This document shows, in pieces, positions 62,681-64,000 of a DNA stretch of 64,000 nt. Source of the DNA: Eggerthella sinensis (GTDB lineage Bacteria > Actinomycetota > Coriobacteriia > Coriobacteriales > Eggerthellaceae); the NCBI RefSeq assembly GCF_003339815.1, contig NZ_PPTT01000015.1:1-64000 (forward strand). Direction: 5' to 3'. The stretch's first letter is position 1. The number at the start of each line of letters is the position of its first letter. A program made the translations under genes and the position numbers. A model generated the notes under the pieces. It was given only the letters and a program-made list of their open reading frames with translations. It was not told the origin of the DNA and made no database searches.

Positions 62681-63961
62681 CTATGCCGCTTGCTTGCCTT
62701 TGCCGCGCAGCAAGACCAAACCGACGATCAGGCAGATGAAGATGCAGACCGCGTAGATGATGAACGCCATCGAGTACGCGCCCGTCATGTCGAAGATCGC
62801 ACCGGTGAGGGGGTTGCAGATGATGGGGCCGAAGTAGAAGAAGAACTGCATGGTGCTGTAGATGCGCGTGTACTCCTTCTCGCCGAACGCCGCGTTCACC
62901 AGCAGGGCGGCGAACATGGTGGGTGTGGCGAAGGACAGGCCGAACAGGACGGCGTGCACATAGCACAGCGCCGGGTTCGATCCCACGAACAGCAACAGGA
63001 TGTACTGCACGACGAAGATGCTCAGCGCGATGACGAACGTGGCCTTCATGCCGATGCGGTCGCGCAAGAATCCCCAGATGAACTTGCCGAACATGAGGAA
63101 CAAGCTGACGGTGGACACCACGGTGGCGGCGAACACCTTCTCGTAGCCCGTGCCCACCAGGTACGCCGTGAGCTGCTGGAACGTGCCCATGGACATACCG
63201 GAGAGGCAGATGATGACGAACGCGAGGATGTAGAACTTCGGCGAGCGGATGGCTTCCTTGTAGGTGTAGCCCTCCAGCACGACGGTCTTCTTTTCGGCAG
63301 CGTCGTCGCCTGCGCCTTCGGCCTTGGCGGCCAGCTCGGCCTGCTTCTCCTCGTATCCGAGCGGCACGAGGCCCTTGTCCTCGGGCTTGAACGTGTAGAT
63401 GGCCAGCGCCGGGATGAAGCATATGAACATGATGACGCCGAGAACCAGGTAGGCCGTCTGATAGCCCATGGAGCCGATGAGCTGCTGCGCGATGGGGTTG
63501 AAGATCATGCTGCCGAAGCCCGAGCCGGCCATGGCGATGCCCATGACGGTGCCCTTGTTCTTGATGAACCAGTTGTTGATCAAGACGCCCACCGTCGTGG
63601 TGGAGACGAACGCCAAGCCGAAGCCGATGAACACGCCGCATACGTAGAACTGCCATGCCTGCGTGCACTGCGAGAGCAGGCAGTAGGCCGCGCACATCAC
63701 CACGAACCCGATGATGGTCATGAGCTTCGGCTTGATCTTCGAGTAGATCTTGCTCAGAAACGGCACGGTCAGCATCAGCGCGATGTTTTGGAACGACGTG
63801 TACAGGGTGAAGGCGGCGCGGGACATGCCCGTCTGCTCGGTGATAGGCAGGACGAACTGGTTCACGGTGTTGACGATGATGCCCGTCCCCACGATGAGCA
63901 TGATGATGCATGAAACCATGATGGCGTAGCCGTAGAATATCTTCCCTTTCTGCTGCGTCAT
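62681..63961 (-). CDS. MFS transporter of the hpd operon (OFA-like)
   Basis: 426-residue transporter with twelve predicted helices and a charged central loop (about 205-235). The N-terminal FYGYAIMVSCIIMLIVGTG and the GSGFGSMIFNPIAQQ segment are OFA-like. It is the first visible gene of the hpd operon, with hpdB starting 64 bases after its stop and AAAGGAGGG before its own ATG. I infer that it imports the aryl acetate or exports p-cresol. The operon promoter lies beyond the window edge. Confidence 0.88.
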   Translation of the reverse strand: MTQQKGKIFYGYAIMVSCIIMLIVGTGIIVNTVNQFVLPITEQTGMSRAAFTLYTSFQNIALMLTVPFLSKIYSKIKPKLMTIIGFVVMCAAYCLLSQCTQAWQFYVCGVFIGFGLAFVSTTTVGVLINNWFIKNKGTVMGIAMAGSGFGSMIFNPIAQQLIGSMGYQTAYLVLGVIMFICFIPALAIYTFKPEDKGLVPLGYEEKQAELAAKAEGAGDDAAEKKTVVLEGYTYKEAIRSPKFYILAFVIICLSGMSMGTFQQLTAYLVGTGYEKVFAATVVSTVSLFLMFGKFIWGFLRDRIGMKATFVIALSIFVVQYILLLFVGSNPALCYVHAVLFGLSFATPTMFAALLVNAAFGEKEYTRIYSTMQFFFYFGPIICNPLTGAIFDMTGAYSMAFIIYAVCIFICLIVGLVLLRGKGKQAA

Positions 63962-64000
63962 GTTCCCTCCTTTGTCGATTGGTCGTGCCCGCGCGCCCCG

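Noticed and set aside
58489-62739. A 1416-codon open frame antisense to hpdA and hpdB
   Set aside because: It is an artefact of high GC at third positions; its translation is His/Val/Arg/Leu-rich with no family features, and the opposite strand has motif-perfect enzymes.

Overview
The window is about 64 kb of GC-rich (roughly 65% by eye) bacterial chromosome, densely packed with genes in short operons. I see no rRNA, tRNA, CRISPR array or insertion sequence. The gene content points to an anaerobic gut actinobacterium of the Coriobacteriia, most likely Eggerthellaceae (Eggerthella, Gordonibacter or a relative). The signs are a Tat-exported fumarate-reductase-like flavoprotein with its own LysR regulator, a PocR/LuxR-type regulator, a minimal SUF system (sufCBDSU), a selenocysteine formate dehydrogenase and a glycyl-radical arylacetate decarboxylase. 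The genus assignment is inference from content, not from a marker gene.

Layout. 0-10 kb: a DUF2268-like protease, an M20 peptidase with an MFS transporter, cysK, proC, a LysR regulator with a divergent-style operator and a Tat flavoprotein, a TIGR04076 protein, and a BASS-family transporter. 10-16.4 kb: sufCBDSU on the minus strand and an Rrf2 regulator on the plus strand; 27-bp operators of one design lie at the suf and cysK promoters. 16.5-20.4 kb: an overlapping isoprenoid operon (CrtI-like desaturase, phytoene/squalene synthase, and a VTE5-VTE6-like kinase fusion). 20.5-29.9 kb: housekeeping and hypothetical genes (tcdA, tatD-like, patatin, SpoU methyltransferase, L-lactate dehydrogenase, CorA, WYL regulator). 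30-35 kb: a formate dehydrogenase operon in which an in-frame TGA followed by a clear SECIS hairpin encodes selenocysteine, plus an MGMT-like gene. 35-48 kb: ddh, an amidohydrolase and permease, a Fic protein, two atypical peptide deformylases, a PurF-like protein without its catalytic cysteine, an NhaC antiporter, an HxlR/aldo-keto reductase pair, two tandem radical SAM proteins and an asparaginase. 48.3-50.7 kb: an AT-rich two-gene islet (HNH protein and HTH protein, divergent) that looks acquired. Then guaA.

52.6-64 kb is the most distinctive region. A plus-strand regulatory cassette (PocR-LuxR regulator, sensor histidine kinase, response regulator without a DNA-binding domain) converges on a minus-strand operon: MFS transporter, hpdB, hpdC, hpdA, a TPR protein, a DUF4037 nucleotidyltransferase-like protein and a DUF4125 protein. 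HpdBCA is 4-hydroxyphenylacetate decarboxylase, the glycyl radical enzyme that makes p-cresol; all three subunits are intact by motif. The tight coupling of the decarboxylase to three uncharacterised proteins and to a facing sensory cassette is, in my view, the best candidate for an undescribed system here.
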